NCBI RefSeq assembly: GCF_033958435.1 | Contig: NC_134145.1 | Location: forward strand, 34,995,501 to 35,059,500 | Length of the DNA stretch: 64,000 bases | Direction: 5' to 3' | From: Carettochelys insculpta | Taxonomy: Eukaryota; Chordata; Testudines; Carettochelyidae | Part shown: positions 21,442 to 33,831 of the stretch, piece after piece | Numbering within the stretch: position 1 is the stretch's first letter | Layout: the number at the start of each line of letters is the position of its first letter | The notes under the pieces: generated by a model | Seen by the model: the letters and a program-made list of their open reading frames with translations, nothing else | Told to the model about the DNA's origin: nothing | Database searches by the model: none | Program-made: the position numbers and the translations under genes

Positions 21442-22035
21442 TTAGACGGGAGGCAAATGGATGGTCTGGGTCATCGCTGCAAACATACTGCTTCTATGAG
21501 CAGCTTCATGAGATTCTGGGGTGGGACCCAACCACTGTTCTAAAGCTGTCCATGGATACCTCCCAAGAAATTGTTCAGGCAGCCTCAAGGCAACATCCTG
21601 CAGCTTTCTGAAGAGACTGGAGTTCCTAAAGATGCTCATGTCATGCACCTTTCCTGACCATCCCATGTTTATGTTGATGAAACAGCCTTTATGATCTACC
21701 AGTGCCTGCAATACCATGGAGAAATACCCCTTGTGATTTATGTACTCTGAGGCAAAGTGTTCAGATGCCAAGGTAGGGATGTATGCTCTGTCTATCGCTC
21801 CACCACAATTAGGAAACCCCATCGTGGCAAAAACCATATGCTATATCCTGCACATTTTCCAGAGTCCCTGTCCTTTGTAGAACAAGGGTATTTGATTGCT
21901 TTTTTTTTTTTTGGATCACAGCAGCCCCCTCCATCGATTTACCCACTCCAAATTGATTCTTAACTAACCAGTAGCTATCTGGCATTGCAAGCTTCCACAG
22001 GGTTATTGCCACTTACTTTTAACTGTCACAGCAGG
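21442..22035 (-). pseudogene. PIF/Harbinger DDE transposase fragment
   Basis: A minus frame (21442-21837) encodes GFPNCGGAIDRAYIPTLA, EYINHKGYFSMVLQALVDHK and MGWSGKVHDMSIFRNSSLFR. These match DDE_Tnp_4 blocks of Harbinger transposases (compare ALDGTHIP and PGSTHDTRVFRNS in the protein at 52306-53712). An upstream fragment in another frame (21809-22012) reads LWKLAMPDSYWLVKNQFGVG, the helix-turn-helix-like block. The C-terminal third is degraded, a T-rich tract sits at 21899-21911, and the first catalytic block reads DRAYI rather than DGTHI. This is a different subfamily from the intact element. Confidence 0.85.
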
Positions 22036-22862
22036 TCCCCTTCTGGTATTGCTGCGTTTCAGGGCAGAGGAAAGCAATTAGCAAAGTTTCATGAAATTAG
22101 CCTTACACATGCAAAAGTTTTGCAGCCACAGCTGATCATTCCATAGCCACATAACTATGCAACCCCAACAGTCCATACTTGTTTAGCAAGACCCAAACTA
22201 GTGTGCCACTGTGTGAGCGAGACTGACTGTTGTCAGCATCTGCCAGTTGTTCCACTCCAGTGTTTCATATCTGTGCCCATGTCCTCCTCACATTCTTCCT
22301 CACTCTGGTGGCCCCTGATTGGGCACTGCGCCTAATGCTTCATAATGTGCGAGGTGTTCAGAATTCTTGCCATAGCAGCCTGAAGCTGAATGGATCCATG
22401 CTTGCTTTGCTATTGCATCTGCATGGATAATCAGTGAAAAAAATGGACAAAAACATTGTTTGCTGTTGCTTTCAAACAGGAGAGGGAGGAGATAAGCGCA
22501 CTATGGGAAGCTGATGACATATAACTAGAACCATCTGCTGAACTTTTTTTGTCCTGTCAGACACTCGGAGCATAATGCAGAATGGAAGTGGGCGGCAGGA
22601 ACTATGGGATAGCTACCCCCAGTGCATCACTGTTAAAGTTGAAATTGCCCTCCTTACTGGGGATCCACTCCATCAAAGTCATGAGCACAGTCAGGACATG
22701 CAGCTTTGACTTAAAAAAATCAAATGCTAAAAATCAACCTTAATAAATTTGACCTAATCTCATAGCGGAGACATTCTCTTAGAAGAGGAAATGGTCACTC
22801 TCAATACTATCAAGTTCCTAATTCTGTTCCCAATGAAGCCAATGGCAAAATTCTCTTTATTT

Positions 22863-23110
22863 TAAATTGTTCAGGATCAGGCCCTCTGGTTCGTATACAG
22901 GTTTCACCTCCCTGGTCTGCCACCCTTGGGACCTGAGCAGTTTCAGACCAGGGATTTTACCAGATATGGGGATGTTAGTGCTCCCCAGCGCCTGGGCTCT
23001 CCTCCCATCTGCATGCCTTCCCTGCCCTGATACCTGCTCCCTACCCCCAGCCACCAGCTTGTCAGCCTGGGTTTGGGAGTCTGATTCCCACTCCTGGCCC
23101 TGGCCACGGG
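22863..23110. repeat. MITE-like fragment (CTCCCTGGTCTG end)
   Basis: A CACCTCCCTGGTCTGCCACC block with CAGACCAGGG nearby resembles the ends of the element at 59336-59655 (CACTCTCTCATCTGG, CCTCCCTAGTCC). It runs into a C-rich low-complexity tract to about 23230. Family and boundaries are uncertain. Confidence 0.35.
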
Positions 23111-23649
23111 CTGCCCTGTTTCCTGGCTCCCAGTCCTGCTCCCCAGCCTCAGACTGCCAACTTTCCAGCCTCAGATGCATTTTTCTGGCCAAGTCACCAC
23201 TCCCTGAGCCCAGCCCTAGTCCACTTCTCTCCAGGCCCAGCTTCTGGTTGACCATTTTGCCGATAGAGCAGCTGGGTAGTCTGGCTGCTCTCTGTTGACA
23301 GAAGTTTTTGTTGGGAGACATCTTCTGACAAATTTGTACTAACAAATCCCTGTAATCTAGGCATAGCCTTAGAGGAGAAAGGCAAAAACCCAGAAGATGT
23401 AGTAAATAGATGGTTGCATGGGAAACGTACTGGTGTTGGTGCAGATAACTCCAAGTAAATGAAACTGAATGCACAGCCAGTATAGTGTCTGCAGGGAAAG
23501 CATGTTGTATTTGCAGTAGGAACAGCATATGTTTTCAAATCTAGCAATTTAAATGTAGATGTTGTTTAGAAAACAATTATTTGATGGGTTTGATTGAAAT
23601 ATTAATGGAACTTTCCTTTAATTGGTTTAACTTGACAAGAGAACTACAG

Positions 23650-24690
23650 TTTAGTATACCCTCCTTCCACAAAAACTACAAGATCTTTACCAAATATTCA
23701 TAAACCTGAATTACACACCAGGAGAAGTAAAAAAACTAATCGACAGGGCCAGACGAATACCCAGAGACCAGCTACTCCAAGATTGGCCCAAAAAGCCAAG
23801 AACAGAACACCACTAGTCATCACCTACAGCCCCCAACTCAAACCACTGCAACGAATTATTAAAGACCTACAACCTATCCTTAATCAGGATGCCACACTCC
23901 AGAAGGCCCTAGGTGACATGCCTGTTCCCTCCTACAGACAACCTCCCAACCTTATGAGGATCCTCACGAACAGCCACAGCTATACCCCAGGAATACCAGT
24001 CCTGGAACCTTTCCTTGCAACAAAGCTGGCTGCCAGCTTTGGCCACATATCTTCTCTGGAAATACCATCACTGGACCTAACCAGGTTACTCACAGAATCA
24101 CGGGCACTTTCTCATGCTCCTCTACTAACATCATATATGCCATCATGTGCCAACAATGCCCAGATGCTTTGTATATTGGACAGACTTCTAACTTCCTTTG
24201 ACAAAGGGTTAATGGGCACAAAACAGACATCAAAATGCTCCAGAACCACAAACCAGTTAGTCAACATTTTAATGGAATGGGCCATTCTGTTAATGACTTA
24301 ACAGTATGCATGTTACTGAACAATTTTTTTCGCACCGCTATTCAAAGGGAACCAGCCGAGCTGTCTTTTATATTCAAATTCGGCACATTAACACGTGGTT
24401 TGAACCGGGATGGGAATTTTCTGAGTCACTATAGGGGCTCGTCTGCATACCTGGCTTAATCTAATTCTTGACCTTCACCCCTACCCCTCCACTGTCTGAT
24501 TTGCTCACCTTGATCATTTTTTTCTAATTTGTCCTCCTTGATTACTGTTTTTGGTTCTCTGTGCCTTAAATATTGAGTCTGTTCTGGTCTGGCTATGGTC
24601 TGAAGAAGTGGGTCTGTTCCACGAAAGCTCACCTAATAAATTATTTTGCTAGTCTTTAAAGTGCTACTTGACTGCTTTTTGTTCCTTCCA
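23650..24690 (+). mobile_element. Penelope-like element, 3' half with GIY-YIG remnant
   Basis: A PLE coding remnant in broken frames. The linker between RT and endonuclease is seen as LVITYSPQLKPLQRIIKDLQ and PVPSYRQPPNLMRILTNS (23783-24180). The GIY-YIG part reads IIYAIMCQQCPDALYIGQTS, is broken by TGA at 24199-24201, and continues as VNGHKTDIKML, then HFNGMGHSVNDLTV and REPAELSFIFKF to 24459. A 3' tail follows (hammerhead-like motif at 24600-24626, TTAGGTGAGC-inverse stem, TAGTCTTTAAAGTGCTACTT at 24650). The minus-strand element at 43694-44900 belongs to the same subfamily. Confidence 0.85.
24600..24665 (+). ncRNA. Hammerhead-ribozyme-like motif in PLE 3' tail
   Basis: CTGAAGA (24600-24606, fits CUGANGA), an extra A, then GTGG (24608-24611) paired with CCAC (24619-24622), then GAAA (24623-24626) and GCTCACC. 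The corresponding site in the minus-strand PLE (box at 43774-43780) is decayed to CACAAAAGC. Catalytic ability is unknown. Confidence 0.45.
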
Positions 24691-25443
24691 CATAATGAGT
24701 CCCAATGAACTCAGAAAATAAAAGTTTGTGACTTGCATGTAGAAATCTGAAAACAATGAAGTTTATGTAGCTGAAATAGAGCTCCTTTCTTCAAATATTA
24801 TCACACTGGTATAACAGATCGAGTGCATCTTGGGAATTACAGTATACATGATATTGCATGTGCTGAGATCTAAATCTATGATTGGAATAGAAAGCTGAAA
24901 AACTGGACTGAATTTAAAGGCTGCTCTTCCAGTGTCTTAGACCACATCTGAGGCTAACACCTCAGAAATTAGAGCCTACAGGATATCCAAAAGCTGGGAA
25001 ATAACACATTCCATGCAGAATCAACCTAAATTTGATGTCTCATACTACAATAGTGTGTGATGGCTAATATATATATTGTATATATTGGGGCCTAAGAAGG
25101 TTGTGTCTGAAGACAGAAATGACAATTGTGCAAGTATTTATACACCAGATAATTCTATTTCATATCTACTGAGGGACCTAAGTGAAGAGTAGTACTTTAC
25201 CAGTGGTTCTTTTGCAGACCTTCCTGTGTCCAAAGGTTAATTCTTCCCAGAAGTAATTTCAGTCTCTAATGCAGCTCTGAGAGCTGAGAAGAAAAATGCT
25301 TTCATAAAAACAATGCAGACTGTTTCTGTCTTTAGGAATCTATGGACCAATAAAAGCATGGCTTATACTGAGTAATTAGTCAACATTAACTCTAGGATAG
25401 CAGCAAGATTTATTTATTGTTGTTTAATATATGTGTGTTTGTG
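24691..25443. other. Stretch without recognisable gene
   Basis: Unassigned AT-rich sequence with a short TA-rich run near 25067-25088. No motif found. Confidence 0.5.
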
Positions 25444-25445
25444 TA

Positions 25446-25950
25446 CAGTAATCCCTTGAAATGTGCTATTTCAAGTTGTACTTGGCTCTCATAAACATAA
25501 GCTAAGCACAACTCAAAATCCCACTACCCGCAGCCATGGCTCAAACCCCACCCCCGCCCCAGCCCTGTGTGTCCCTGGTTCTAAAGACCCTTGTGTGGCC
25601 CATGTTCAAGTGCCCCATGGTCCTGGTTCATCCCTATCCCACACCTGTCTCCAGCTCGCCACCCCTGTGCCTCTCTGGCTCAACCCCCGCAGGGCTGCAT
25701 GGCCACATCTCAACTCCAACTCCCCATCCCCCATGCAGCCCCAACCCACCACCAGGTTTAACCCTTCCCATCGGCCCTCCCCCAACCCCAGGACTTATCT
25801 TTCAAAAGGAGCTCCAGGTGCTCCTGCTGCTTTGCCGGCTGCAGAACATGCATTCTGCTGGGAAAAAAGTCACCTCCCCGTCCTACATGAAATTCGAGTT
25901 ATGTGAGTGTGTGTGGGAATGCAACCCACACATAAGTTGCGGGACTACTG
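25446..25950. mobile_element. Mariner/Tigger-like MITE (505 bp)
   Basis: Ends CAGTAATCCC (25446-25455) and GGGACTACTG (25941-25950) are inverted repeats with one mismatch. They are flanked on both sides by TA, the Tc1/mariner target duplication. The next bases (TTGAAATGTG left, CGAGTTATGTGAG near 25892 right) continue the inverted similarity. The interior is C-rich and non-coding despite a 169-codon chance frame. Confidence 0.75.
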
Positions 25951-25952
25951 TA

Positions 25953-28389
25953 TATTATATCTCTTTGCGAGTGACCTGCAACAGCTACAGTGTCCCCCGG
26001 CTTTATTTGCTGCTTAACCTTTTTTTAAAATATTGTGCTTGGTAAAGGTTGTGTTAATTATAAATAATGTAGGTCAAGTATAATTAGAGTGTGGATTATG
26101 AACCTGATCTTGCTTTCAAGTAAGTCAATGAGAGAATAATCACTGACTTTATTTTTTTACAAGATCAGACTATAACTTCCCAAGTGGCTCATAATAAAAG
26201 GTACAAATTCTGTGGTAGTAGATGCTGCACATAAATTCAACTTTTCTTCGTTGTGCTAAGGCTTGACTTTCAATAGCCTTTAAATCCTGTAACTATCATG
26301 TATAATCCTGTGTGGCAAATAAAATCTTGGATTGCATTTTTAGGAGCTCTTACAAGGCTCTTTCCTTCCATCCTTTTGCTTTGAGGGGTCAAGCTTTGCA
26401 CAAGCATAACAAACTCATATCAAACGTAAGTTTGAGCTAAGACTGCATTTACCCTGGAATTTTAAACATCTCAAAATTGGGGGAGGGGAAAATCTTACAC
26501 TGTTATTGAACTGGAGACATTTCTTCTTAAACATTTTTATTTGCGTAATACTGTTGGTGCCTGTCAGGGTTGGTCTCTTACTGGGAGGCTGGAATTCCTT
26601 TCCTATTAAGTTTAAAGATAATGAGATTTCAAAACTCCTGTCACACTCCTTCCTCTCTTACACAACACAGTTCTATTCAAGTCTCTTCTGTGATTCTGTG
26701 ATTTAAGTCCAGGTTCGTTGTCCAATGTCGGTTCCAAAATTGTGTCCACCCCACAAAAAGAAATCTCTTCTGCCAGTTCTAATTCTTATGTTCTTTCATA
26801 AGTGTTTTTGTGCTTTCAAATGCTTTGTGGTTCAATGAAAGTTTATGAAAGACTTCTTCCTGTACTAATTGGAAAACCCAGCATGGAGGTGAACAGGAAA
26901 TATTCAGTTAATAGTTCTGTTTCTTCAGCTGGGTTCTTTGAGTTGTTGTACGTTTACAGTGACATTTAGCATTATCTCTTTCTGAACTGCTGTTAATTCC
27001 TAAACCCTTCCATGCAACAGGTGAACAATCATGATCCTTTCATCGTTCATGTAATCTGAATCTACAGGGTATTAAATCCAAGACATGTGGACCAGGGACC
27101 CTTTTAGAATAGACATGTATTTTACCCAAAATTCCAAACACATCACTCACTGGCCCCCCTCTGATCTCACATCTGATACTCTGCATTATTATTCAAGAAT
27201 GGATGAGAACAGACATTGCTTACCCTGATCGTGATGACACAGAAGCAAGCATTTAGAGGAACTAAGAATCATTCACTGAGAAAGGACATTCACACTTTCT
27301 TGCCACCAAGAATAAAAAAGAGACTGATTTTGTTATTCTACTAGTGCTCAGTGATGTGTACTCCCCATTATGGGGCCAGGGCGTTGGGAGGAGGGATTAG
27401 GCTGCATGAACACAGCAGGCATTGTTTGTATCCTTGACTACCTCTCCTGCCTTTCTTCATCAGTAATTTACTTTGAAAAACTGTCACACTTTAATCCTGA
27501 AAGAAAATGCAGCCTTTCAAAATTTATTACTTTACTAAATGTTGGCTTGATTTTTTTTTTTTTAATTTTTAAATTGACACTAGTTTGCATCACATTTTCA
27601 TGGGAAATTACCATGACGTATCTAACTTGTAGATTTTGGGTTTTCCCCAGAATCATCACTTAGCAGTGGTTGACCACGTTCATTTCCTTTCTGACAGAGA
27701 TATTGTAAAAGTGCAAATTTAAATTTTATGAAAGCTACTTCCTCTCCAATTCACACAACTACAACACCTTTCATTGCTATAGTTTTGTAAGTCCCAATGA
27801 ACATCTGGATCCCACTGTAGTAAGCACTGGTGCAAATACACATAATCCTCCCCTAGTGCATTTATATTCTAAACTGAACTTATTTTTGTCTCATTTAATT
27901 AATTATTTCTTGAAAGCCAGCCATATATGAAGCTCCAAGCCTATTATTTCTGATTGTCCTACACCAAGTTTCCCTAATAAAATAATCAATTAAAAAAGCA
28001 CAGTCTGTCGTTGCAAATTCAGACCTGTAATTTGGCCCCTCTAAGGGATATGTAATAATTTGTCAGTACTGTATGGGACATTGTTATTGGCTTATATATA
28101 ACAATGATGCTTTAATTTAAGGTCAGTGCAATAGAACATTCCAGGGCAGAGGGGAGGTGGCCTAATGGTGAGCATACCTGGTTTCCAGTCTCTCGCCTCG
28201 CAAAAAGGGGAGGTGTAGAGATGACTGGCTCCTGCTCCTAGGTTGGAGGAGTCACTGTCTCTGCCCACTTCAAGGCCTTGCTCTGGTGGGGAATGTTGAG
28301 AAGAGGCAGACCCCTATTCTCCATTAGGTCACAGCCCTGAGTGCTGTGGGAAGCATCAGCAGCTAAATTTTGGGGAGTAAAGGCACCTG
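25953..28389. other. Stretch without recognisable gene
   Basis: No gene or clear element. It includes poly-T at 27550-27562 and a short G-rich part near 27370. Open frames are short and without domains. Confidence 0.5.
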
Positions 28390-29196
28390 GAAGTAGTGTG
28401 GGCACTTTGAAGTGCACACGGCTACACGCAAGCTGGCACTTCGAAGTTTGACACTTTGAAGTTACCACGGGGAGAATTAGCCTAATGAATTGCTGCATAT
28501 TTACCACAGCACTTCATTAGTAATCTCCCGTAACCCTGATTACCATGCCCCCTTCGAAGACAAGCCCATAGTCATTCAGTAAGGACCTGACTACATTATA
28601 TTAGAAAGCAGATCTCTTCCTCCTTCTACCCACTTTTGACAATATATTTTGGATCTTCTTTGCACATTATGAAGAAAAAAAATAGAAGTAAAGTCCCACT
28701 ACGCCATGACCAGTTGCTCCCACCACTCTGAGCTGGTGGAGTGCTTGGGGGGGTGTTGGAGGACCCGATGGTCGGGGGTGTCCCTGTCTACCCCGGGGGG
28801 GGCCCTCCCCTGACAGGAGCTGCAGGGCGACCACTCCACTGGCAGCAGCCAGCAGGGCGTTGAGCTGCTGCTGCTCCATGGCTCTTATCTGCAGGGCTTG
28901 TGGCAGCTCCACAGGCTTCACACTGTGTAGGCCGAGGGTGTTGGGAAGGGGCCCTCTAAAGGAGTGGCTTGCTGTGCTCTGGAAGGGCTTGGCTGCCTTG
29001 CAACCCCATCTGCAGCATTTCCTGGCCCTTTCTTTCAAGTGTAGACACTCTCTTTCGATGGCCTGGGCGGCCCTTTTGACAGCACTCATCGACGGTGCCA
29101 GCCCATGTGTAGATGCTCCCCTTCAAAAGGATGTTTTTTGATTCCTCTCTTTCAAAAGGTGCCCTTTCAAAAGAGCACTCTAGTGTAGATGTAGCT
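28390..29196 (-). mobile_element. Degenerate Harbinger-like element with transposase N-terminal remnant
   Basis: The right end AGTGTAGATGTAGCT (29182-29196) and internal CTTCGAAG and CTTTCAAAAG repeats follow the Harbinger style seen elsewhere in the window. A minus frame 28667-29089 contains MEQQQLNALLAAASGVVALQ, comparable in position to the MDPQQQQQ start of the intact transposase. Upstream of it lies a leader-like stretch (SFRGPLPNTLGLHSVKPVEL). The transposase core is deleted. The left end is not clear. Confidence 0.6.
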
Positions 29197-30261
29197 TAGG
29201 TGTGCAAGTGTTCAAATCAATTACCACTTCATGGGTGAAGAAGAGTTCATCAGCACAGTTCAGTGTGTACGCTCTGAAAACTCACCAGTCCTATCCACCG
29301 TTTAATTTGTAGAGAACTGTGTAACGTCCAGGTTGTTAAGATATGGGATCTAGTTGTTTTCCAGAATTTTAGGTCTGATCTAGGCAGTGGTAGTGATGGT
29401 TTTCCCATTGCGCCAATGCAGAGTGGATCCTATAGACAGGACGGTAGGTGGTTAAAGGCATCTAAAACATTTTGTTGTACAAACCTGTTCACAACAGGTC
29501 TATGGGATGGGGTAAAAATGCAACAGCAACCAGTGACACCTCTGGTGCTTCCTGCTTTAGCAGTTAGCAATAGGGAGACAGCACAGGTGAGATCTTTCAA
29601 AAAAAAAAAGAAAAAGAAAAAGGTCTAATGGGTACTTCATCCATGTACCCTTCTTCTGTCTTGAAAAACTAATCCCTTTACTGGTAAATTTTCCCTATAA
29701 CTCTATTTCAGAAATGTACATGAATTAATGTGGATAGCAGTGAAGTATTTTTGAAAACAGATGACTTGTAACACTTGAGCCTTCTGTAAAGCATCCCTTT
29801 CAAGTGGCTTAAAACTGAAACAAGTAAGGTCTATGTTTTATAAATAAGTATGTAAGTGTACAGAAATACCTTACATAAGCATTTTCCTATCCCAACAATT
29901 ACCAGTAGCATCAATAGAATTTCATGTTGGCCTGTTGACTTTCAAAGCTCTCTACCAAAAAGTCAATTACCTTTTTCTCATGTGGCATTATCAATAGATG
30001 TATTTCAGATAACTATCTCTGCATTTGGAAAGTTAAATGTAATTTTTAAATAGTTGCCTAGGTCCTTAAAGTTGTGTTCCTTTTAAAGAAAATTTTGAAA
30101 TGGATGTTCACTAGAAGAAATGAAAAGTCTTTCTCAATAGTATTGCTATTTTTGCTCTCCTTGGGGAAATGACTCAATATGTTACTCAAGGTTAAAAGTT
30201 TATTACCGTTAGCACTGCTCGGCTGTCATATTAATAAAGGCAGAGCTGTTGACTTATGGAA
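29197..30261. other. Stretch without recognisable gene
   Basis: Unassigned. It contains an A-rich, G-interrupted tract at about 29598-29622 that could be a retroposon tail or a simple repeat. No coding motif. Confidence 0.5.
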
Positions 30262-30738
30262 AGCAAAAAATCAGATACAGGCAAACACCTGTCAGAAATG
30301 GTCTAGATCAGGGAGTCTGAAACTTCATTGTACTACAACCCCCTTCTGACATCAAAAAATACTTCACAACCCCAGGATAGGTGACTGTATCCTGAGCCTG
30401 CTCAAATCCCACTGCCCCTGATGGGAGAGGGGGCACAGACTGAGAAACATCATTCTGTAGAAGGGGTCCATAGCTAAAGTTCAAGGCCTTCAGCCCTAGG
30501 CAGGGGTCTGCAACTTGATTCCTGCTGCTCAAGGTTGAAGCCCCCAGGCTTTGGCCTTGCACAGTGGTGTTAAGGCACCACCCTGAATCCCAGCAAATCT
30601 AAGGTAGCCCTACTTACCTTACCTTACCTTACTCCGTTCAAAGGGGGTTGCCACCTATAGTTGTACAACCTGTCATGAGTGCCAGGGACTCGATGAGATG
30701 ACCTCTGAAGGTCCATTCCAGTCCTGTGATATTATGAA
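30262..30738 (+). mobile_element. CR1 3' end interrupted by hAT-like MITE
   Basis: CR1 3' UTR sequence is recognisable on both sides of an insertion: CAAACACCTGTCAGAAATGG at 30283-30302 on the left, and CATGAGTGCCAGGGACTCGA at 30674-30693 with CCATTCCAGTCCTGTGATAT at 30713-30732 on the right. Between about 30309 and 30668 is a GC-rich non-coding insert starting CAGGGAGTCTGAAACTT, a hAT-like start (CAGNG). Its other end is eroded, and no 8-bp target duplication was found. A (CTTAC)n run lies at about 30612-30632. Confidence 0.65.
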
Positions 30739-30794
30739 AATATTGCTGAGTCTCATTGTGCAGTGAAGGTATGTGTAAAACTTACTTGGTGTGC

Positions 30795-30980
30795 ACCATG
30801 GACAACTCATAGAGCTGGAAGGAACCTTGAGAGGTAATTGAGACCCATCCCCTGCACTCAGGGTAGGACTTACCACCATCCCTACTAACCTACCTCAGAT
30901 CCTTGAAAGGTCACCCTTAAGGGCTGAACTCCCAACCATGGGGGGTTGTAAATCCAGTGTTCTAACCCCAAGCTATCATT
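30795..30980 (-). repeat. tRNA-derived SINE, Cry I-like
   Basis: Read on the minus strand it begins with tRNA-like promoter boxes. TAGCTTGGGGTTAGAACA (about 30957-30974) stands for the A box, and GGTTGGGAGTTCAGCCC (about 30926-30942) for the B box. It continues through AAGGGTGACCTTTCAAGGAT, then a GTGCAGGGGATGGG-type block, then CTTCCAGCTCTATGAG (about 30807-30822). This layout matches the Cry I SINE family of cryptodiran turtles as I know it. It is divergent and has no clean tail. Confidence 0.65.
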
Positions 30981-32559
30981 GTTTCTGTCCTGTAACCTAA
31001 ACACATACGTTAGTGGTCTCCTTAATCATGACTTCTTGTTTCCTGAACTGTCTCCCAGAGTTCTTTACTTTCAGCAGCTGAGCTCATCTATCATAAATTT
31101 ATTAAAGCAGGGTCTGGTTTTGGTCTTAGTTAAATTATTATTCATTTAAGCGTATTAGAGTTTTGTATTAGAGGTATTGTATTAGAGTCAATGGAGTTAC
31201 ACCAACTCAAAACCAATTCAATTTAGGCCCATAGTCTCCCCTTATTTTGCCATCATTCTGACCTTAGAAAGTAGGTGCTCAAATACTTTCCCTAAACCAA
31301 GACCCACTATTGTATTTTTGTACATGAAAGCAGTGAAAACATTCCAGAATATTAAGGATCACTTTATAAGTTACTGTGTTCTGCTATCCTTAGCCTTCCC
31401 ATGCAAAAATGAATAGTATCGTTCTGATTCTTGACAGGAGCACATGATAATTTTGGTGTTATCTACACAAGATTTTCTCATGGGATTTCCATCACTGCTG
31501 CTGCTTCACTTGTAATAGCAATAGGGAGGACTAGAGAGCTTCAGGTAACCAGAGTCTCTTTCACTACTGTGTCCTCTAAACCTGCTCTGATCAAGGAAAA
31601 TGACACAGAGCTTAAATGTGGCCTGCACTAGGACTCGCACTGTAGCTACCACAGGTAAAGCTTCAAGAGTGAAAGCAATAGACAGAGAGAGATTTTACTT
31701 AAAAATGGTCACTGAGTGGGAATGAGTGCTCACTCAGAGCAAACTGTGAAGAATGGTTCAGAAGATCCTCCAAACTGGTGGGTTATTCTTATAATTAGAT
31801 ACACCGATCCAGTCACCAAATAGCTTCTGTAATACATTACTACTTGCTAACTACCAAGAAACCAGAAAGAGAGTTCCTGTTAAGCAGTCCAGCCTTGAGG
31901 TCCCATCCAGATAGCCAAGTCAAATAGAGTGAGGATTACTTCAACTCATTCATCATATATAAAGTTTTACCAGTCCCAAGAGATGGGACACATTATCCAC
32001 CAAAGTCAGTGAATATTTTAGATTTACCCAAATACATAGGTACAGCCAATTCTTTTTAAGTAATGTAAGATTTATTTTAAAAGAAAATAGAGAGTTACTG
32101 TGGTTAAAAGATCTATAGATATATAGAGATCTCTGTATATAGAAAGGACTTAGATCAGTTTCTTTGGAGAGTATGTGAGGTTGCTAAGTCCTTCTGGAAT
32201 CAGTTTAAAAAGTTATATTCCAATAGGTAGTTTATGTGTAGAGCTTGTTCACATTCCTCCATAAGAAACAGTGGGGCTATTCCATATGAACTGGGGTACC
32301 TCAGTCTCTTGGGGCTTGAACTTCAGATATTCAGGCTTTGTCATGGAATATTGAGGAGCAGGCCTGAAGTTTCTTTCATAGTTCTCTAGTGGGGGACTAG
32401 CCTCTTGACAGCAGACATGACAGCAGGTAAGGCATGCATGAAAAATACGTGATATGTAATATACATTGTTGCTCTGAAGTAAATCTTTGTTTCCTAGGCA
32501 TACATTAGAACTAGCTATGTTCATTCTCATAAGATAATGAAACATTCAAGCAATTCACT
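30981..32559. other. Stretch without recognisable gene
   Basis: No coding motif. 31850-32540 has the look of a dispersed repeat (GAGATGGGACACATTATCCA near 31982, followed by AT-rich sequence with GATCTATAGATATATAGAGA near 32110), but it cannot be assigned to a family by eye. Confidence 0.4.
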
Positions 32560-33348
32560 AATGGTTCAGTACAAACTGCAAATGGCTTCATCAATAATTT
32601 AGATAATGACATAGAGAGTATAAAATTTGTGGATGCTACCAAGCTGGGAGGTTTGCAAGTACTTTGGAGGACAGGGTTAAAATTCAAAATGATCTAGACA
32701 GACTGGAGAAATGGTCTGAGGTAAATAGGTTGAAGTTCAATAACGACAAATGTAAAGTACTCCACTTAGGAAAGCGCAATCAGTTTCATTCACACAAAAT
32801 GGTAACAGTCTAAGAAGAAGTACGGCAGAAAGGGATCTAAGGGTTATGGTGAACTAACTACAAGTTAAATGTGAATAAACAGTGTGATATTATTTCAACA
32901 AAAAACAAACAGTAATTCTTCCACTCTACACTGCACTGATTAGGCCTGAACTGAAGTACTGTGTCCAGTTCTGGGTACCACATTTTAGGAAAGATGTGGA
33001 GAATTTGGAGAAGGCCTAGAGAAGAGAAAAATGATTACATATGGCTTGTGAGGGATAACTGAAAGAATTAGGTTTGTTTAGTTTGGAAAAGAGAAGACTG
33101 AGAAGGAATGATAACAGATTTCAAGTACCTAGACGGCTGTTACAAGAAGATAGAGAACAAATAATTCTCCTTAACTTCTGAGGATAGGGGATAGGATAAG
33201 AAGCAATGGTCTTAAATTGCAGCATGGGAGGTTTAGGCTGGACTTTAGGAAAAACTTCCTGTCACAATGGTTAAGCACTGGAATAAACTGCTAGGGAGGT
33301 TGTGGAATCTCCTTGAAGATATTTAAGAACAGATTAGATAAATGTCCT
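32560..33348 (+). pseudogene. CR1 LINE fragment with decayed RT frame
   Basis: CR1 RT and 3' UTR remnant with many frame breaks. Recognisable parts correspond to KFADDTKL (here AAATTTGTGGATGCTACCAA near 32621), the KCKVLHLGK block near 32750-32775, a decayed PHLEYC block (GAACTGAAGTACTGTGTCCA near 32948), and the FSLEKRRLR-type block near 33080-33105. The order matches the intact CR1 at 3-1178. The right edge adjoins a MITE at 33349. Confidence 0.8.
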
Positions 33349-33831
33349 GGGCAACCTCCGCATAAATCAAATTTCATATAAAGTGGGTGTTGGGGGGGTT
33401 GGGGAGCTCCCCAGAATTCCCTGTCTGGGGGAAGTGGGTGGCTGGAGCCTCTGCTCCAGCCAGCGGTTCCGGCTCCCCTGGCAGGCAGGTGGGGCTGGGT
33501 TGCGGGGGGACAGGTCACCTCCTGCTCCAGCCACCAGCCATGTGGAGGCAGCCATGGTGCGGCTTGGCCCTGGGCTGCTCAGGCTGTGGCAGCTCCAGAC
33601 ACAGTGTTGCTTGGCCCCAGGCAGCTCCAGCTGTGCCTGTCCCTCTCCTCCACCAGCGTTGCAGTGCCGGACAGCCACAAGGCAGGAGCTGCCACTTGAG
33701 GAGCCCCTGAGCTGGCCAGCAGCTAGTAAGTGAAGAAGCGGGATACAATAAAGTAGGGCCCCCCTGACTCGACTCACATTAATATGAAAACTCTTAAGTC
33801 AAGTCCATGCATAGCGAGGGTCTACTGTAAT
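33349..33831. mobile_element. Mariner-like MITE with right TIR
   Basis: The right end reads GCATAGCGAGGGTCTACTG followed by TA (33812-33832). The left end near 33349 (CCTCCGCATAAATC) is a decayed inverted match. The layout resembles 25446-25950: similar CAGTAG-type end and GC-rich filler. Several 70-140 codon frames on both strands inside are chance products of GC-rich DNA. Confidence 0.5.

Noticed and set aside
25536..26045. Pro-rich 169-codon frame
   Set aside because: It spans the C-rich interior and right end of a MITE bounded by TA duplications, so it is not a gene.
28130..28215. tRNA-like wording (GGTGGCCTAATGGTGAGCAT)
   Set aside because: It has a partial A-box-like look but no B box at the right spacing and no cloverleaf that I can pair. 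Not called as a tRNA or SINE.
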